Assembly: GCF_900103645.1 (NCBI RefSeq) | Contig: NZ_FNHP01000006.1 | Span: 62,001 to 126,000, forward strand | Origin: Oryzisolibacter propanilivorax | Lineage (GTDB): Bacteria > Pseudomonadota > Gammaproteobacteria > Burkholderiales > Burkholderiaceae_C | DNA length: 64,000 bases | Direction: 5' to 3' | Part shown: positions 9,130-17,707 of the stretch, piece by piece | Layout of the letters: each line of letters starts with the position of its first letter | Numbering within the stretch: position 1 is the first letter of the stretch | The notes under the pieces: generated by a model | Databases searched by the model: none | The model's input: only the letters and a program-made list of their open reading frames with translations | What the model was told of the DNA's origin: nothing | Translations under genes and position numbers: made by a program

Positions 9130-10402
9130 CGATGACGGTGCGCTCGATCAAACGGTCGTCGCCCAGCACGATCATGGCGAACAGCAGCTCTGCCAGGTTG
9201 CCCGCCGCCTGCGTGCGCCGCGCCAGCAGCGGTGTGGCCCCGGGGTTCAGCACCACGAAGTCGGCTTCGCTGCCCGGCTGCAGGCTGCCCACGCTGCCTT
9301 GCAGGCCCAGCGCGCGCGCCGCGCCGGCGGTGTGCTGCCACCACAGCTGCTCGGGCGCAAGCGACACGCCCGGCTTGGCCCGGCCCTCGCGCCCGACGTA
9401 GTAGGCCGCCAGCATGGTGCGGAACGGGCTGAACGAGGTGCCGCCACCGACATCGCTGGCTAGGCCATAGGCCATGCCTGCGCGGTCCGCTGCCACGTAG
9501 TCGAAGAAGCCGCTGCCCAGGAACAGGTTGCTGGTGGGGCTCACGGCCGCAGCCGCGCCGCGCTCGCGCATCAGCGCGCGGTCGGTGTCGTCCAGGTGGA
9601 TGCAGTGCGCGTAGATGGCGCGCTGGCGCAGCAGGCCGAAGTCGTCGTACACGCCCAAGTAGCTGCGCGCGGCCGGGAACAGCTCGCGCACCCAGCGGAT
9701 CTCGTCCAGGTTCTCGGCGACGTGCGACTGGATCCAGACGTCCGGGTGCGCGGCGGCGATCTCGCCGGCGCCGCGCAGCTGCGCCTCACTGCTGGTGGGG
9801 GCGAAGCGCGGCGTGATGGCATAACCCAGCCGATCGGTGCCATGCCATCGGCGGATCAGCGCCTCGGTGTCGCGCAGGCTCTGCACCGTATCGTCGCGCA
9901 CGCCGTCGGGCGAATGCCGGTCCTGCAGCACCTTGCCGGCGATCAGGCGCAGACGCCGGCGCTGCGCTTCCTGCATCAGCGCATCCACCGCCGGCACGTG
10001 CGAGGTGGCGAAGGTGAGCGCCGTGGTCACGCCGTTGCGCGCCAGCTCGTCCAGGAAAAAGCCTGCCACCTCGGTGGCGTGCTCCGGGTCGTGGAAGCGC
10101 GACTCGTGCGGGAAGGTGTAGTGCTCCAGCCAGGGCAGCAGCCCGTCGGCGGGCGAGCCGATCACGTCGGTCTGCGGGTAGTGGATGTGCAGATCGACGA
10201 AGCCCGGCGCGATGATGCGGCCGGGCCAGTGGGTGACGGGCTGGTCGGCGTAGGAGTGCCGCAGCGCCGACCAGGCGGCGGCGGCGACCACGCGCTGCAC
10301 GCCTTGCGCGTCGGCAGCGGTGGCCAGCAGACCATCTTCTTCATACAGGGCCGAGCCATCGTCGGCAAAACGCAAAAGCGCGCAGCGGTACAGGTGTTGC
10401 AT
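9125..10402 (-). CDS. guaD: Guanine deaminase
   Basis: Amidohydrolase of 425 residues converting guanine to xanthine and ammonia. Zinc-binding features are present: FVDLHIHYPQTD near residue 70, the THVAENLDE-type segment (here SHVAENLDEI), an IYAHCIHLDD motif and a late SDVGGGTSFS segment, all matching GuaD rather than cytosine deaminase. It opens the purine-degradation region and its product would be oxidised to urate by xanthine dehydrogenase. It is followed 70 bases upstream on the same strand by puuD, with no shared operator visible immediately before guaD. The start codon lacks a strong Shine-Dalgarno sequence, suggesting expression coupled to puuD. Confidence 0.93.
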   Translation of the reverse strand: MQHLYRCALLRFADDGSALYEEDGLLATAADAQGVQRVVAAAAWSALRHSYADQPVTHWPGRIIAPGFVDLHIHYPQTDVIGSPADGLLPWLEHYTFPHESRFHDPEHATEVAGFFLDELARNGVTTALTFATSHVPAVDALMQEAQRRRLRLIAGKVLQDRHSPDGVRDDTVQSLRDTEALIRRWHGTDRLGYAITPRFAPTSSEAQLRGAGEIAAAHPDVWIQSHVAENLDEIRWVRELFPAARSYLGVYDDFGLLRQRAIYAHCIHLDDTDRALMRERGAAAAVSPTSNLFLGSGFFDYVAADRAGMAYGLASDVGGGTSFSPFRTMLAAYYVGREGRAKPGVSLAPEQLWWQHTAGAARALGLQGSVGSLQPGSEADFVVLNPGATPLLARRTQAAGNLAELLFAMIVLGDDRLIERTVIA

Positions 10403-10472
10403 GGCGCCACTGTACGGCTGCGCGCGGCAGGCTTCATGCGCCCATGGCGATGGGCGCTATACGCTCAGGGAA

Positions 10473-11720
10473 TCAAGGCGTGACGGGCGCGCCGGCTTCG
10501 AACCAGCGCTTGAATTCGCCGCGCTGCTCGTCGCTCAGGGCGCCAGGATTGCCGAACGGCATCTTCTTGAGCTGCACCACCTGCTGGTAGATCTGCTGCG
10601 CGTGGGCCTTGACCTGCTCGGGCGAGTCCAGACGCACGTTCTTCTGCGCAATGGCCGCGCCATGGCACATCACGCAGTGCTGCTGGATCAGCGCCTGCAC
10701 CGGGGCGAAGCCGCCAGCGGCAGCTGCACCCGTGGCAGCGCCGGCAGCGGGCGCCGTGGCGGCAGCGGGCGCTGCGGCAACCGCTGCTGCGGGCGCCGGC
10801 TTGAGCCAGGCAGCCACGGCCAGCAGCACCACCACGCCGACGGCGGCATAGGGCCAGGGATGGCTGTTGCGGCCCAGCTTGAAGCCGTGGCGCATCACGA
10901 AGAACTGGCGGATGGCGGCGCCGGCGAACATCATCAGGATCAGCACCAGCCAATTCAGCTCGTGGCTGTACAGCCAGCCGTAGTGGTTGGACAGCATGGC
11001 GAACAGCACCGGCAGGGTGAAGTAGGTGTTGTGCACGCTGCGCTGCTTGGCGCGCTTGCCGTGCAGCGGGTCCACCGGGTCGCCGGCCTTCAGGGCAGCC
11101 ACGACCTTGCGCTGGCCGGGGATGATCCAGAAGAACACGTTGGCGCTCATCGAGGTCGCCAGCATGGCGCCCATCAGCAGGAAGGCGGCTTGGCCGGGGA
11201 AGATGTGGCAGGCCAGGAAGGCTGCAATGCACACCAGCACCAGCACGCAGGCACCGACGATGCCGTCACCGTTCTCCTTCTGGCCGAAGGTGCGGCAGAT
11301 GCCGTCATACAGCAGCCAGAACACCACCAGGAAGCCCAGCGCGGCCACGATGGCCATGGACGAGGACATGATGGGGTTGGACGGACTCACCAGGTAGATG
11401 CCGGCGTTCCACAGGTACGAGACCGTCAGCAGCGCGAAGCCGCTCAGCCAGGTGGTGTAGCTCTCCCAGTAGAACCAGTGCAGGTGGTCCGGCATCTTCG
11501 GCGGCGACACGTTGAACTTGACGGGGTGGTAGAAGCCACCGCCGTGCACGGCCCAGAGCTCGCCGCTCACGCCGTCGCGCTTCATCTTCTCGTCGACCGG
11601 CGGCGTCAGGCTGCTGTCGAGGAACACGAAGTAGAACGAGGAGCCGATCCAGGCGATCGCGGTAATGACGTGCAACCAGCGCAGCAGCAGGTTGGCCCAG
11701 TCCAGAAAGTAGCTTTCCAT
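10473..11720 (-). CDS. puuD: Urate hydroxylase PuuD (membrane type) with C-terminal cytochrome c domain
   Basis: Integral membrane protein of 415 residues. An N-terminal block of about eight membrane helices matches the PuuD family (opening MESYFLDWANLLLRWLHVITAIAWIG), known from Agrobacterium as a urate hydroxylase yielding 5-hydroxyisourate. An Ala/Pro-rich linker follows, then a cytochrome c domain with CVMCH at 349-353, implying electron transfer to the respiratory chain. The ATG at 11720 has AGGAA upstream; a longer in-frame start lacks membrane homology. An operator-like motif lies about 140 bases upstream. It sits between guaD and xdhC, fitting urate breakdown, and the next enzyme (UraH) is encoded nearby. 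Confidence 0.92.
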   Translation of the reverse strand: MESYFLDWANLLLRWLHVITAIAWIGSSFYFVFLDSSLTPPVDEKMKRDGVSGELWAVHGGGFYHPVKFNVSPPKMPDHLHWFYWESYTTWLSGFALLTVSYLWNAGIYLVSPSNPIMSSSMAIVAALGFLVVFWLLYDGICRTFGQKENGDGIVGACVLVLVCIAAFLACHIFPGQAAFLLMGAMLATSMSANVFFWIIPGQRKVVAALKAGDPVDPLHGKRAKQRSVHNTYFTLPVLFAMLSNHYGWLYSHELNWLVLILMMFAGAAIRQFFVMRHGFKLGRNSHPWPYAAVGVVVLLAVAAWLKPAPAAAVAAAPAAATAPAAGAATGAAAAGGFAPVQALIQQHCVMCHGAAIAQKNVRLDSPEQVKAHAQQIYQQVVQLKKMPFGNPGALSDEQRGEFKRWFEAGAPVTP

Positions 11721-11861
11721 GGTGTTTCCTGTCTCGCCGGCGTGGGGTGCCGGCGCCAAGCTGCTCACCACTGCGGGCGCTCTGAGCAGGAATGAAAATC
11801 GGGCCGCGCACCAAGGCTGTGGAAGCCGGGCACCGCTGCGACCCATTTTGTGGACACGAAG

Positions 11862-11879
11862 TGTATGCAGTTTTTGCTG
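11862..11879 (+). promoter_or_regulatory. Purine-regulon operator motif, copy 1 (before puuD)
   Basis: TGTATGCAGTTTTTGCTG. It shares the core TGTAT-purine-CA-N-TTTTTG with three other sites in this purine region. It is the only such site between puuD and xdhC. The assignment to the GntR regulator of the cluster is inference. Confidence 0.6.
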
Positions 11880-11918
11880 CCAATCGCCCTAGTAGTCACC
11901 CTAGTGCGATGCAGCGGC

Positions 11919-12770
11919 TCACCCCGGTGAAAGTTGCTGCAGCAACTGCGCCGCGACCGATACGGCAATGACCTGCGGCTGCTTGCCGCCGATTCCCGGC
12001 ACACCGATGGGACAGGTCACATGGTCGAGTTCCGCCTGGCTGAACCCCCGCGCCTCCAGCCGGTGGCGGAACGTGGCCCACTTGGTGCGACTGCCGATCA
12101 GGCCGATGAATGGCAGGTCGCCGTGCTGGCGCTGGCGCTGCAGGCAAGCGGCGACCACGTCCAGGTCCTCGGCGTGGCTGAAGCTCATGATGACCACGAA
12201 CGAGTCCGGCGCCAGCGTCGGCACTGCGGCATGCACCGGCTCGGAGTGCTCGCACAGCGCATCGGGCGCGGCCTGCAGATCGAACACGCCTTCGCGGCTG
12301 TCCACCCAGTGCAGCGAAAACGGCAGCATGCCCAGCACCCGCGCCAGCGAATGCCCGACATGCCCGCCGCCGAACAGCGCCACCGGCTGCAGCGGCGGCG
12401 CCAGTCGCGTGCGCAGCGCCGGGGCGTCCTGCAGGCCCACGCATTCCAGCCGCAGCTGCACCACGCCGCCGCAGCACTGGCCCAGGCTGGGCCCCAGCGC
12501 CTGGCGCAATTCCTGCACCGGCGTGGGCTCGCCCGCCAGGTGCCGGTCCAGCATCTGCCGCGCCTGCTGCAGTGCCACCATTTCCAGGTGGCCGCCGCCG
12601 ATGGTGCCGAAGAACGCTGGCTCGCCGCGCGCCGGCACGGCCAGCCAGGCGCCGGGCTCGCGCGGCACGGAGCCCTGGGTGGCCAGCACCGTCACCAGGC
12701 AGGCAGGGGCGCGCTCCAGGCTTTGCAGCAGGCGCTGCAAGGGCTCGGTCACCGTGGTGGAGGTCATCAT
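11919..12770 (-). CDS. xdhC: Xanthine dehydrogenase accessory protein XdhC
   Basis: Chaperone of about 283 residues that binds and sulfurates molybdenum cofactor before insertion into xanthine dehydrogenase. The N-terminal XdhC domain shows VTVLATQGSVPREPGAWLAV and GTIGGGHLE; the C-terminal Rossmann-like domain shows ALFGGGHVGHSLARVL and FIGLIGSRTKWATF, ending PIGVPGIGGKQPQVIAVSVAAQLL. Two adjacent ATG codons (12770 and 12767) are possible starts, and the ribosome site is weak. The xanthine dehydrogenase subunit genes themselves are not in the window, which is unusual for xdhC. Confidence 0.93.
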   Translation of the reverse strand: MMTSTTVTEPLQRLLQSLERAPACLVTVLATQGSVPREPGAWLAVPARGEPAFFGTIGGGHLEMVALQQARQMLDRHLAGEPTPVQELRQALGPSLGQCCGGVVQLRLECVGLQDAPALRTRLAPPLQPVALFGGGHVGHSLARVLGMLPFSLHWVDSREGVFDLQAAPDALCEHSEPVHAAVPTLAPDSFVVIMSFSHAEDLDVVAACLQRQRQHGDLPFIGLIGSRTKWATFRHRLEARGFSQAELDHVTCPIGVPGIGGKQPQVIAVSVAAQLLQQLSPG

Positions 12771-12832
12771 GGGGAAAGCTCTTGTCGTTGTGTGTCGTGG
12801 CCCGGCGCTGACGCATACTGGCACGCATTGCC

Positions 12833-13357
12833 ATGCCCCACTCTTCCCGCCAGCGCGATCGAAGCCGCGCAACATCGGATCCTGCTGCGATCTGGCGCCG
12901 CATTCTGGCCCTGTTCGGCCATTCTGTTCCGTCGCAACCGGCACCGGAAACCCAAGCCGCTACGTTGCCGCAGCCCCGGCCGCGCACGGAGGCGGTCAAT
13001 CCGCCCGCTGCGCCGGCATCGGCTGCTGCCAGTGACCGCGACTACCGCCGCGATGCCGCGGCGCATGTGTATGCCTTGAACGCCGGGCGCATCTACCAGG
13101 GCCCGCTGCCGCCGCTGCTGCATGCGATCGGCGTGCTGCAGGTGGAGATCGAGGCCAGCGGTGCGGTGCGGCAGCTGCGCTGGCTGCGCGCGCCGCGCCA
13201 TGCGCCGCAGGTGGTGGCCGAGATCGAGCGCACGGTACATGCCGCCGCTCCGTTCCCGGCACCGCTGCGCCTGGGCCGGGTGACCTACACCGACACCTGG
13301 CTGTGGGATGAGTCCGGGCGCTTCCAGCTGGACACGCTGACCGAAGGCCAACTGTGA
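12833..13357 (+). CDS. Hypothetical protein with TonB-C-like half
   Basis: Protein of 174 residues not confidently recognised. The first 60 residues are polar and Pro/Ala-rich with no signal peptide. From about residue 70 the sequence AAHVYALNAGRIYQGPLPPLLHAIGVLQVEIEASG..VRQLRWLRAPRHAP resembles the TonB C-terminal/AgmX-type fold seen in small Comamonadaceae proteins. It starts 62 bases from the xdhC start in divergent orientation, and it ends against uraH in convergent orientation. The protein-like C-terminal half and the placement argue it is real. A role in purine breakdown is not demonstrated. Confidence 0.65.
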   Translation: MPHSSRQRDRSRATSDPAAIWRRILALFGHSVPSQPAPETQAATLPQPRPRTEAVNPPAAPASAAASDRDYRRDAAAHVYALNAGRIYQGPLPPLLHAIGVLQVEIEASGAVRQLRWLRAPRHAPQVVAEIERTVHAAAPFPAPLRLGRVTYTDTWLWDESGRFQLDTLTEGQL

Positions 13358-13379
13358 CCGCCGCAGCCGCCGCTGCGGC

Positions 13380-13730
13380 TCAGGAGCCGCGGTAGGTCGA
13401 GTACGACCAGGGGCTGACCAGCAGCGGCACGTGGTAGTGCTGATCGGCGTGCGCGATGCCGAAGTCCAGGCTCACGCGGTCCAGGAAGTTGGGCTCGGGC
13501 AATTGCACGCCGCGCGCCTTGAAGTAGGCCGCGACGTCGAAGGTCAGGCGGTAGGTGCCGGTGCGCAGGCTGTCGTTGTCGAACAGCGGGCCATCGGTGC
13601 GGCCGTCATGGTTCAGCACCAGGCGCTTGATCAGGGTGGCCTGATCGCCGTCGGTGGAATACAGGGCGATGGCCATGCCGGCGGCCGGGCAGCCGTTCAT
13701 GGTGTCGAGGACGTGGGTGCTCAGGCCCAT
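13380..13730 (-). CDS. uraH: 5-hydroxyisourate hydrolase (transthyretin-like)
   Basis: Enzyme of 116 residues opening 5-hydroxyisourate to OHCU, the step after PuuD. Family marks are complete: LSTHVLDTMNGCPA at the N terminus with the active-site His, an HYHVPLLVSPWSYSTYRGS end with the C-terminal YRGS tetrad, and the conserved Arg between them. The ATG at 13730 has AGGAG ten bases upstream, which decides against the longer in-frame start. It is separated from the upstream glxR gene by a terminator hairpin and an operator motif, so it is probably its own transcription unit. Confidence 0.95.
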   Translation of the reverse strand: MGLSTHVLDTMNGCPAAGMAIALYSTDGDQATLIKRLVLNHDGRTDGPLFDNDSLRTGTYRLTFDVAAYFKARGVQLPEPNFLDRVSLDFGIAHADQHYHVPLLVSPWSYSTYRGS

Positions 13731-13787
13731 GGTGGAAGTCTCCTGAAGGGGCGGACTCTGCGGCCCGCCTGCCATGTTGAGGGAATC

Positions 13788-13837
13788 AAAAAAAGACGCC
13801 GCGGCCCGTCGGCTGCGTGCCGCCAGGCCGCGGCGCC
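13788..13837 (-). terminator. Intrinsic terminator after glxR
   Basis: On the minus strand a perfect GGCCGCGGC/GCCGCGGCC stem (13826-13834 with 13798-13806) is followed by a run of seven T. It lies after the glxR stop and before uraH. Confidence 0.75.
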
Positions 13838-13854
13838 ATCAAAGGACGGCAAAG

Positions 13855-13872
13855 TGTATACAGTTTTTGTAC
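13855..13872 (+). promoter_or_regulatory. Purine-regulon operator motif, copy 2 (before uraH)
   Basis: TGTATACAGTTTTTGTAC, about 125 bases upstream of the uraH start and immediately after the glxR stop. It shares the 18-bp pattern of the sites at 11862, 20195 and 25207. On the minus strand the TATACA could also serve as a -10 element. Confidence 0.6.
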
Positions 13873-13897
13873 GCCTTTGCCGCCCCCTTCCCTGTTT

Positions 13898-14815
13898 TTA
13901 CGATTCCTGGACCTTCTGGCCGACCTCGAAGTTGGCCATGAACTCCAGCGCGCGCACCATGCCCGAGTGGTCCCAGGCTGCGCCGCCGTGCGCCACGCAG
14001 GCGTTGAACAGCTGCTGCGCGTTTGCGGTGTTGGGCAGCGACACGCCCAGTTCCTTGGCGGCCGACAGCGCTAGATTCAGGTCCTTCTGGTGCAGTGCGA
14101 TGCGGAAGCCCGGATCGAAGGTGCGCTTGATCATGCGCTCGGCGTGCACTTCCAGGATCTTGGAGGAAGCAAAGCCGCCCAGCAGGGCTTCGCGCACGCG
14201 GGCCGGGTCGGCACCGGCACGCGAGGCGAACAGCAGCGCCTCGCCCACGGCCTCGATGTTCAGCGCGACGATGATCTGGTTGGCCACCTTGGCGGTCTGG
14301 CCGTCGCCGTTGCCGCCCACCAGGGTGATGTTCTTGCCCATTTTTTCGAACAGCGGCTTGACGCGGGCAAAGGCTGCATCGGGGCCGCCGACCATGATCG
14401 ACAGGGTGGCGTTCTTGGCGCCGACCTCGCCACCGGAGACGGGAGCATCCAGGTACTGGGCGCCGGCAGCCTCGATGCGCTTGGCGAAGTCCTTGGTGGC
14501 CACGGGCGAGATGGAGGACATGTCGACCACGATCTTGCCGCTGCTGCCCTTCAGGCCGGCGGCCACACCGTCTTCGCCGAACAGCACCTTCTCCACGTCG
14601 GGAGTGTCGGGCACCATCACGAAGATGATGTCGGCGCGCTCGGCCACGCCGCGGGCGGTGGTGCACTGGGTGGCGCTGCTCTCGGCGATGGGCGCCGGCA
14701 CCTTGCCCACGGTGTTGACGAACAGCTGGTGGCCGGCAGCAATCAGGTGGCCGCACATGGGCGCGCCCATGATGCCCAGGCCGATGAAACCGAGCTTGAG
14801 GGAAGAGGCGTTCAT
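13898..14815 (-). CDS. glxR: Tartronate semialdehyde reductase (2-hydroxy-3-oxopropionate reductase)
   Basis: NAD(P)H-dependent enzyme of 305 residues reducing tartronate semialdehyde to D-glycerate. It has the beta-hydroxyacid dehydrogenase layout: GLGIMGAPM dinucleotide motif at the N terminus, the substrate signature DAPVSGGEVGAKNATLSIMVGG around residue 120, and the catalytic Lys in the GNGDGQTAKVANQI segment. It is the third gene of a gcl-hyi-glxR operon on the minus strand and follows hyi with about 93 bases between. The ATG at 14815 has AGGAG upstream. The operon order and family marks make the call firm. Confidence 0.94.
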   Translation of the reverse strand: MNASSLKLGFIGLGIMGAPMCGHLIAAGHQLFVNTVGKVPAPIAESSATQCTTARGVAERADIIFVMVPDTPDVEKVLFGEDGVAAGLKGSSGKIVVDMSSISPVATKDFAKRIEAAGAQYLDAPVSGGEVGAKNATLSIMVGGPDAAFARVKPLFEKMGKNITLVGGNGDGQTAKVANQIIVALNIEAVGEALLFASRAGADPARVREALLGGFASSKILEVHAERMIKRTFDPGFRIALHQKDLNLALSAAKELGVSLPNTANAQQLFNACVAHGGAAWDHSGMVRALEFMANFEVGQKVQES

Positions 14816-14908
14816 GGTTTTTCTCCTAATGGTTCTGGGGGTCAAGGCTGGCCCGGCGCAGCGTTGCATGCGCGGGCCGCAGATCGGGCGCTACTCGCCC
14901 TGTAAAGC

Positions 14909-15712
14909 TCAGGCAGCGACGGCGGAGCGCTTCTGGCCGGCCACCTTCTCGATCCAGCCCAGGCCGGCCTCGGTGCTGGCGGCAGGCTTGTATTCGCAGC
15001 CTACCCAGCCGGCATAGCCGATGCGGTCGAGCAGCGCGAACAGGAACGGGTAGTGGATCTCGCCGGTGCCGGGCTCGTTGCGGCCGGGATTGTCGGCCAG
15101 CTGCACGTGGCCGATGCGCGCCAGATGCTTTTGCAGCGTGGCGGCCAGCTCGCCTTCGGTGCGCTGGGCGTGGTAGATGTCGTACTGCACGAAGGCGTTG
15201 TCCGCGCCGACTTCGTCCAGGATGGACAGGGCCTCGTCCGTGCGGTTCAGGTAGAAGCCGGGGATGTCGAACGGGTTGATGGGCTCGATCAGCAGGCGCA
15301 GGTCGGCCATCTTCAGCGCGGCGGCGGCGAAGCGCAGGTTCTCGACGAACGTGCGGCGCAGCGTGGCGGCGTCGACGCCGGCCGGCGCCTTGCCGGCCAG
15401 GCAGTTCAGCTGCGGCACGCCCAGGGCGTGCGCATAGGTCACGGCCTTGGCCACGCCGGCGCGGAATTCGTCCACGCGCTTGGGGTCGCAGGCGATGCCG
15501 CGCTCACCCGCGTCCCAGTCGCCGGCGGGCAGGTTGTGCAGCACGATCTTCAGGCCGGTGGCGTTCAGGCGCTCCTGGATCTCCTCGACGGTGTGGGCGT
15601 AGGGAAACAGGAACTCCACGGCTTCGAAGCCAGCATTGGCGGCGCGCTCGAAGCGCTCGAGGAACGGCACCTCGGTGAAGAGCATGCTCAGGTTGGCAGC
15701 AAAACGGGGCAT
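14909..15712 (-). CDS. hyi: Hydroxypyruvate isomerase
   Basis: TIM-barrel enzyme of 267 residues interconverting hydroxypyruvate and tartronate semialdehyde. It opens MPRFAANLSMLFTEVPFLERF and contains LLIEPINPFDIPGFYLN, HVQLADNPGRNEPGTGEI and YAGWVGCEYKPA, which carry the metal-binding acids and histidines typical of Hyi. The ATG at 15712 has GGAG upstream; an in-frame longer start adds 20 unrelated residues. It lies between gcl (89 bases upstream) and glxR on the same strand, the order known from other glyoxylate-assimilating bacteria. Confidence 0.94.
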   Translation of the reverse strand: MPRFAANLSMLFTEVPFLERFERAANAGFEAVEFLFPYAHTVEEIQERLNATGLKIVLHNLPAGDWDAGERGIACDPKRVDEFRAGVAKAVTYAHALGVPQLNCLAGKAPAGVDAATLRRTFVENLRFAAAALKMADLRLLIEPINPFDIPGFYLNRTDEALSILDEVGADNAFVQYDIYHAQRTEGELAATLQKHLARIGHVQLADNPGRNEPGTGEIHYPFLFALLDRIGYAGWVGCEYKPAASTEAGLGWIEKVAGQKRSAVAA

Positions 15713-15801
15713 GGCCAGGATCTCCAGGGAACGGTTTTTATCGGGAAGAAAGCAAATGCGAGGCAGGGCCACCGGCCCCGCCCCGTTCGGACACGCAGGT
15801 G

Positions 15802-17592
15802 TCAGTCAAGCATGGCCAGCGCGCTGGGCACGTCGGCCTTGTCCGAGGCGACGTCCTCGAACTCGACCACATTGTCGATCTCGGTGCCCATGGCGATGTT
15901 GGTCACACGCTCCAGGATGCACTCGATGACCACCGGCGTCTGGTGCTCGGCCATCCAGGCCTCGGCCTGCTTCATGGCGGCGTTGAACTCATCCGGGCTG
16001 TGCACGCGGATGGCCTTGCAACCCAGGCCCTCGACGACCTTGACGTGGTCCACGCCGTAGCCGCGGCTGACCTCGTCCTCGGACATGTTGATGTTGTCGA
16101 ACGCCAGCTGCACGCAGTAGTCGATGGAGAACGCGCGCTGTGCCTGGCGGATCAGGCCCAGGTAGCTGTTGTTCACCAGCACATGCACGTAGGGCAGCTT
16201 GAACTGCGCGCCCACGGCCAGCTCCTCGATCATGAACTGGAAGTCGTAGTCACCCGACAGCGCGACGATCTTGCGCTTGGGGTCGGCAGCGCGCACGCCC
16301 AGGGCGGCAGGCACGGTCCAGCCCAGCGGGCCGGCCTGGCCGCAGTTGATCCAGCGGCGCGGCTTGTACACGTGCAGGAACTGGGCACCGGCGATCTGCG
16401 ACAGGCCGATGGTGGACACGTAGGTCGTGTCGCGGTCCAGGTTGCGGTTCATGCACTGGTACACGCGCTGGGGCTTCATCGGCACGTTGTCGAAGTTGGT
16501 CTTGCGCAGGTACTCGACGCTGTTCTTGCGGCCCTGGCACTCGGAGACCCAGGCGCTGCGGTCCTTGAGCTTGCCGGCGGCCTTCCACTCGCGGGCCACG
16601 GCGACGAACTGCTCCAGCGCCGCCTTGGCGTCCGAGACGATGCCGTAGTCGGGCGCGAACACGCGGCCGATCTGCGTGGGCTCGATGTCCACGTGCACGA
16701 ACTTGCGGCCGCGGGTGTAGACCTCGACCGAGCCGGTGTGGCGGTTCGCCCAGCGGTTGCCGATGCCGAACACGAAGTCCGACGCCAGCATGGTGGCGTT
16801 GCCGTAGCGGTGGCTGGTCTGCAGACCGCACATGCCGGCCATCAGCGGGTGGTCGTCGGGAATGGTGCCCCAGCCCATCAGCGTGGGGATCACCGGCACG
16901 TTCAGGATTTCGGCCAGCTCGACCAGCAGGTCGGAGGCGTCGGCATTGATCACGCCGCCACCGGAGACGATCAGCGGACGCTCGGACTCGCCCAGCATCT
17001 CGATGGCCTTCTCGGCCTGCTTGCGCGAGGCGGCCGGCTTGTACGCGGGCAGCGGCTCGTAGGTGTCGATGTCGAACTCGATCTCGGCCAGCTGCACGTC
17101 GATCGGCAGGTCGATCAGCACCGGACCGGGACGGCCCGAGCGCATCAGGTGGAAGGCCTGCTGGAAGGCGCGCGGCACCTGGGCCGGCTCGAGCACGGTG
17201 GTGGCCCACTTGGTCACGGGCTTGGCGATGGAGGCGATGTCCACGGCCTGGAAGTCTTCCTTGTGCAGGCGGGCACGCGGCGCCTGGCCGGTGATGCACA
17301 GGATCGGGATGGAGTCGGCGCTGGCCGAGTACAGGCCGGTGATCATGTCGGTGCCGGCCGGGCCGCTGGTGCCGATGCACACGCCGATGTTGCCGGCCTC
17401 GGCACGGGTGTAGCCCTCGGCCATGTGGCTGGCGCCCTCGACGTGGCGGGCCAGGATGTGGCCGATGCCGCCGTGCTTCTTCATTGCCGCGTACAGCGGG
17501 TTGATTGCCGCGCCGGGAACGCCGAACGTGATGCTGACGCCTTCCTTTTCCAGAACCTGGACGGCTGCCTCGATCGCTTTTATCTTTGCCAT
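15802..17592 (-). CDS. gcl: Glyoxylate carboligase (tartronate-semialdehyde synthase)
   Basis: ThDP- and FAD-binding enzyme of 596 residues that condenses two glyoxylates to tartronate semialdehyde and CO2, close to the E. coli Gcl length. The N-terminal [16 protein letters not shown] is present. The valine where other ThDP enzymes have a catalytic Glu is the Gcl-specific feature to look for near residue 50. The [17 protein letters not shown] and [12 protein letters not shown] motifs bind ThDP-Mg. The start codon at 17592 has AAGGAG upstream. It heads the gcl-hyi-glxR operon and is divergent from a LysR regulator that likely controls it. Confidence 0.96.
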   Translation of the reverse strand: MAKIKAIEAAVQVLEKEGVSITFGVPGAAINPLYAAMKKHGGIGHILARHVEGASHMAEGYTRAEAGNIGVCIGTSGPAGTDMITGLYSASADSIPILCITGQAPRARLHKEDFQAVDIASIAKPVTKWATTVLEPAQVPRAFQQAFHLMRSGRPGPVLIDLPIDVQLAEIEFDIDTYEPLPAYKPAASRKQAEKAIEMLGESERPLIVSGGGVINADASDLLVELAEILNVPVIPTLMGWGTIPDDHPLMAGMCGLQTSHRYGNATMLASDFVFGIGNRWANRHTGSVEVYTRGRKFVHVDIEPTQIGRVFAPDYGIVSDAKAALEQFVAVAREWKAAGKLKDRSAWVSECQGRKNSVEYLRKTNFDNVPMKPQRVYQCMNRNLDRDTTYVSTIGLSQIAGAQFLHVYKPRRWINCGQAGPLGWTVPAALGVRAADPKRKIVALSGDYDFQFMIEELAVGAQFKLPYVHVLVNNSYLGLIRQAQRAFSIDYCVQLAFDNINMSEDEVSRGYGVDHVKVVEGLGCKAIRVHSPDEFNAAMKQAEAWMAEHQTPVVIECILERVTNIAMGTEIDNVVEFEDVASDKADVPSALAMLD

Positions 17593-17671
17593 GGTGGCTA
17601 TCTCCTTAAAACCTGGAGCCGACTGTAGGCAGCGGTGCCGCTTTCGGGAACGCCCGTGGAGGCTATAAAAT

Positions 17672-17690
17672 TTATTCCCCCAAGGAATAA
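17672..17690. promoter_or_regulatory. Inverted repeat between gcl and lysR
   Basis: A perfect TTATTCC / GGAATAA repeat separated by five bases lies between the divergent gcl and lysR starts, close to lysR. LysR-type proteins bind such partial dyads in divergent promoter regions and usually autoregulate, so this is a good candidate site for the neighbouring regulator (inference). Confidence 0.55.
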
Positions 17691-17707
17691 CAGGCGGGAA
17701 ACAGCCC

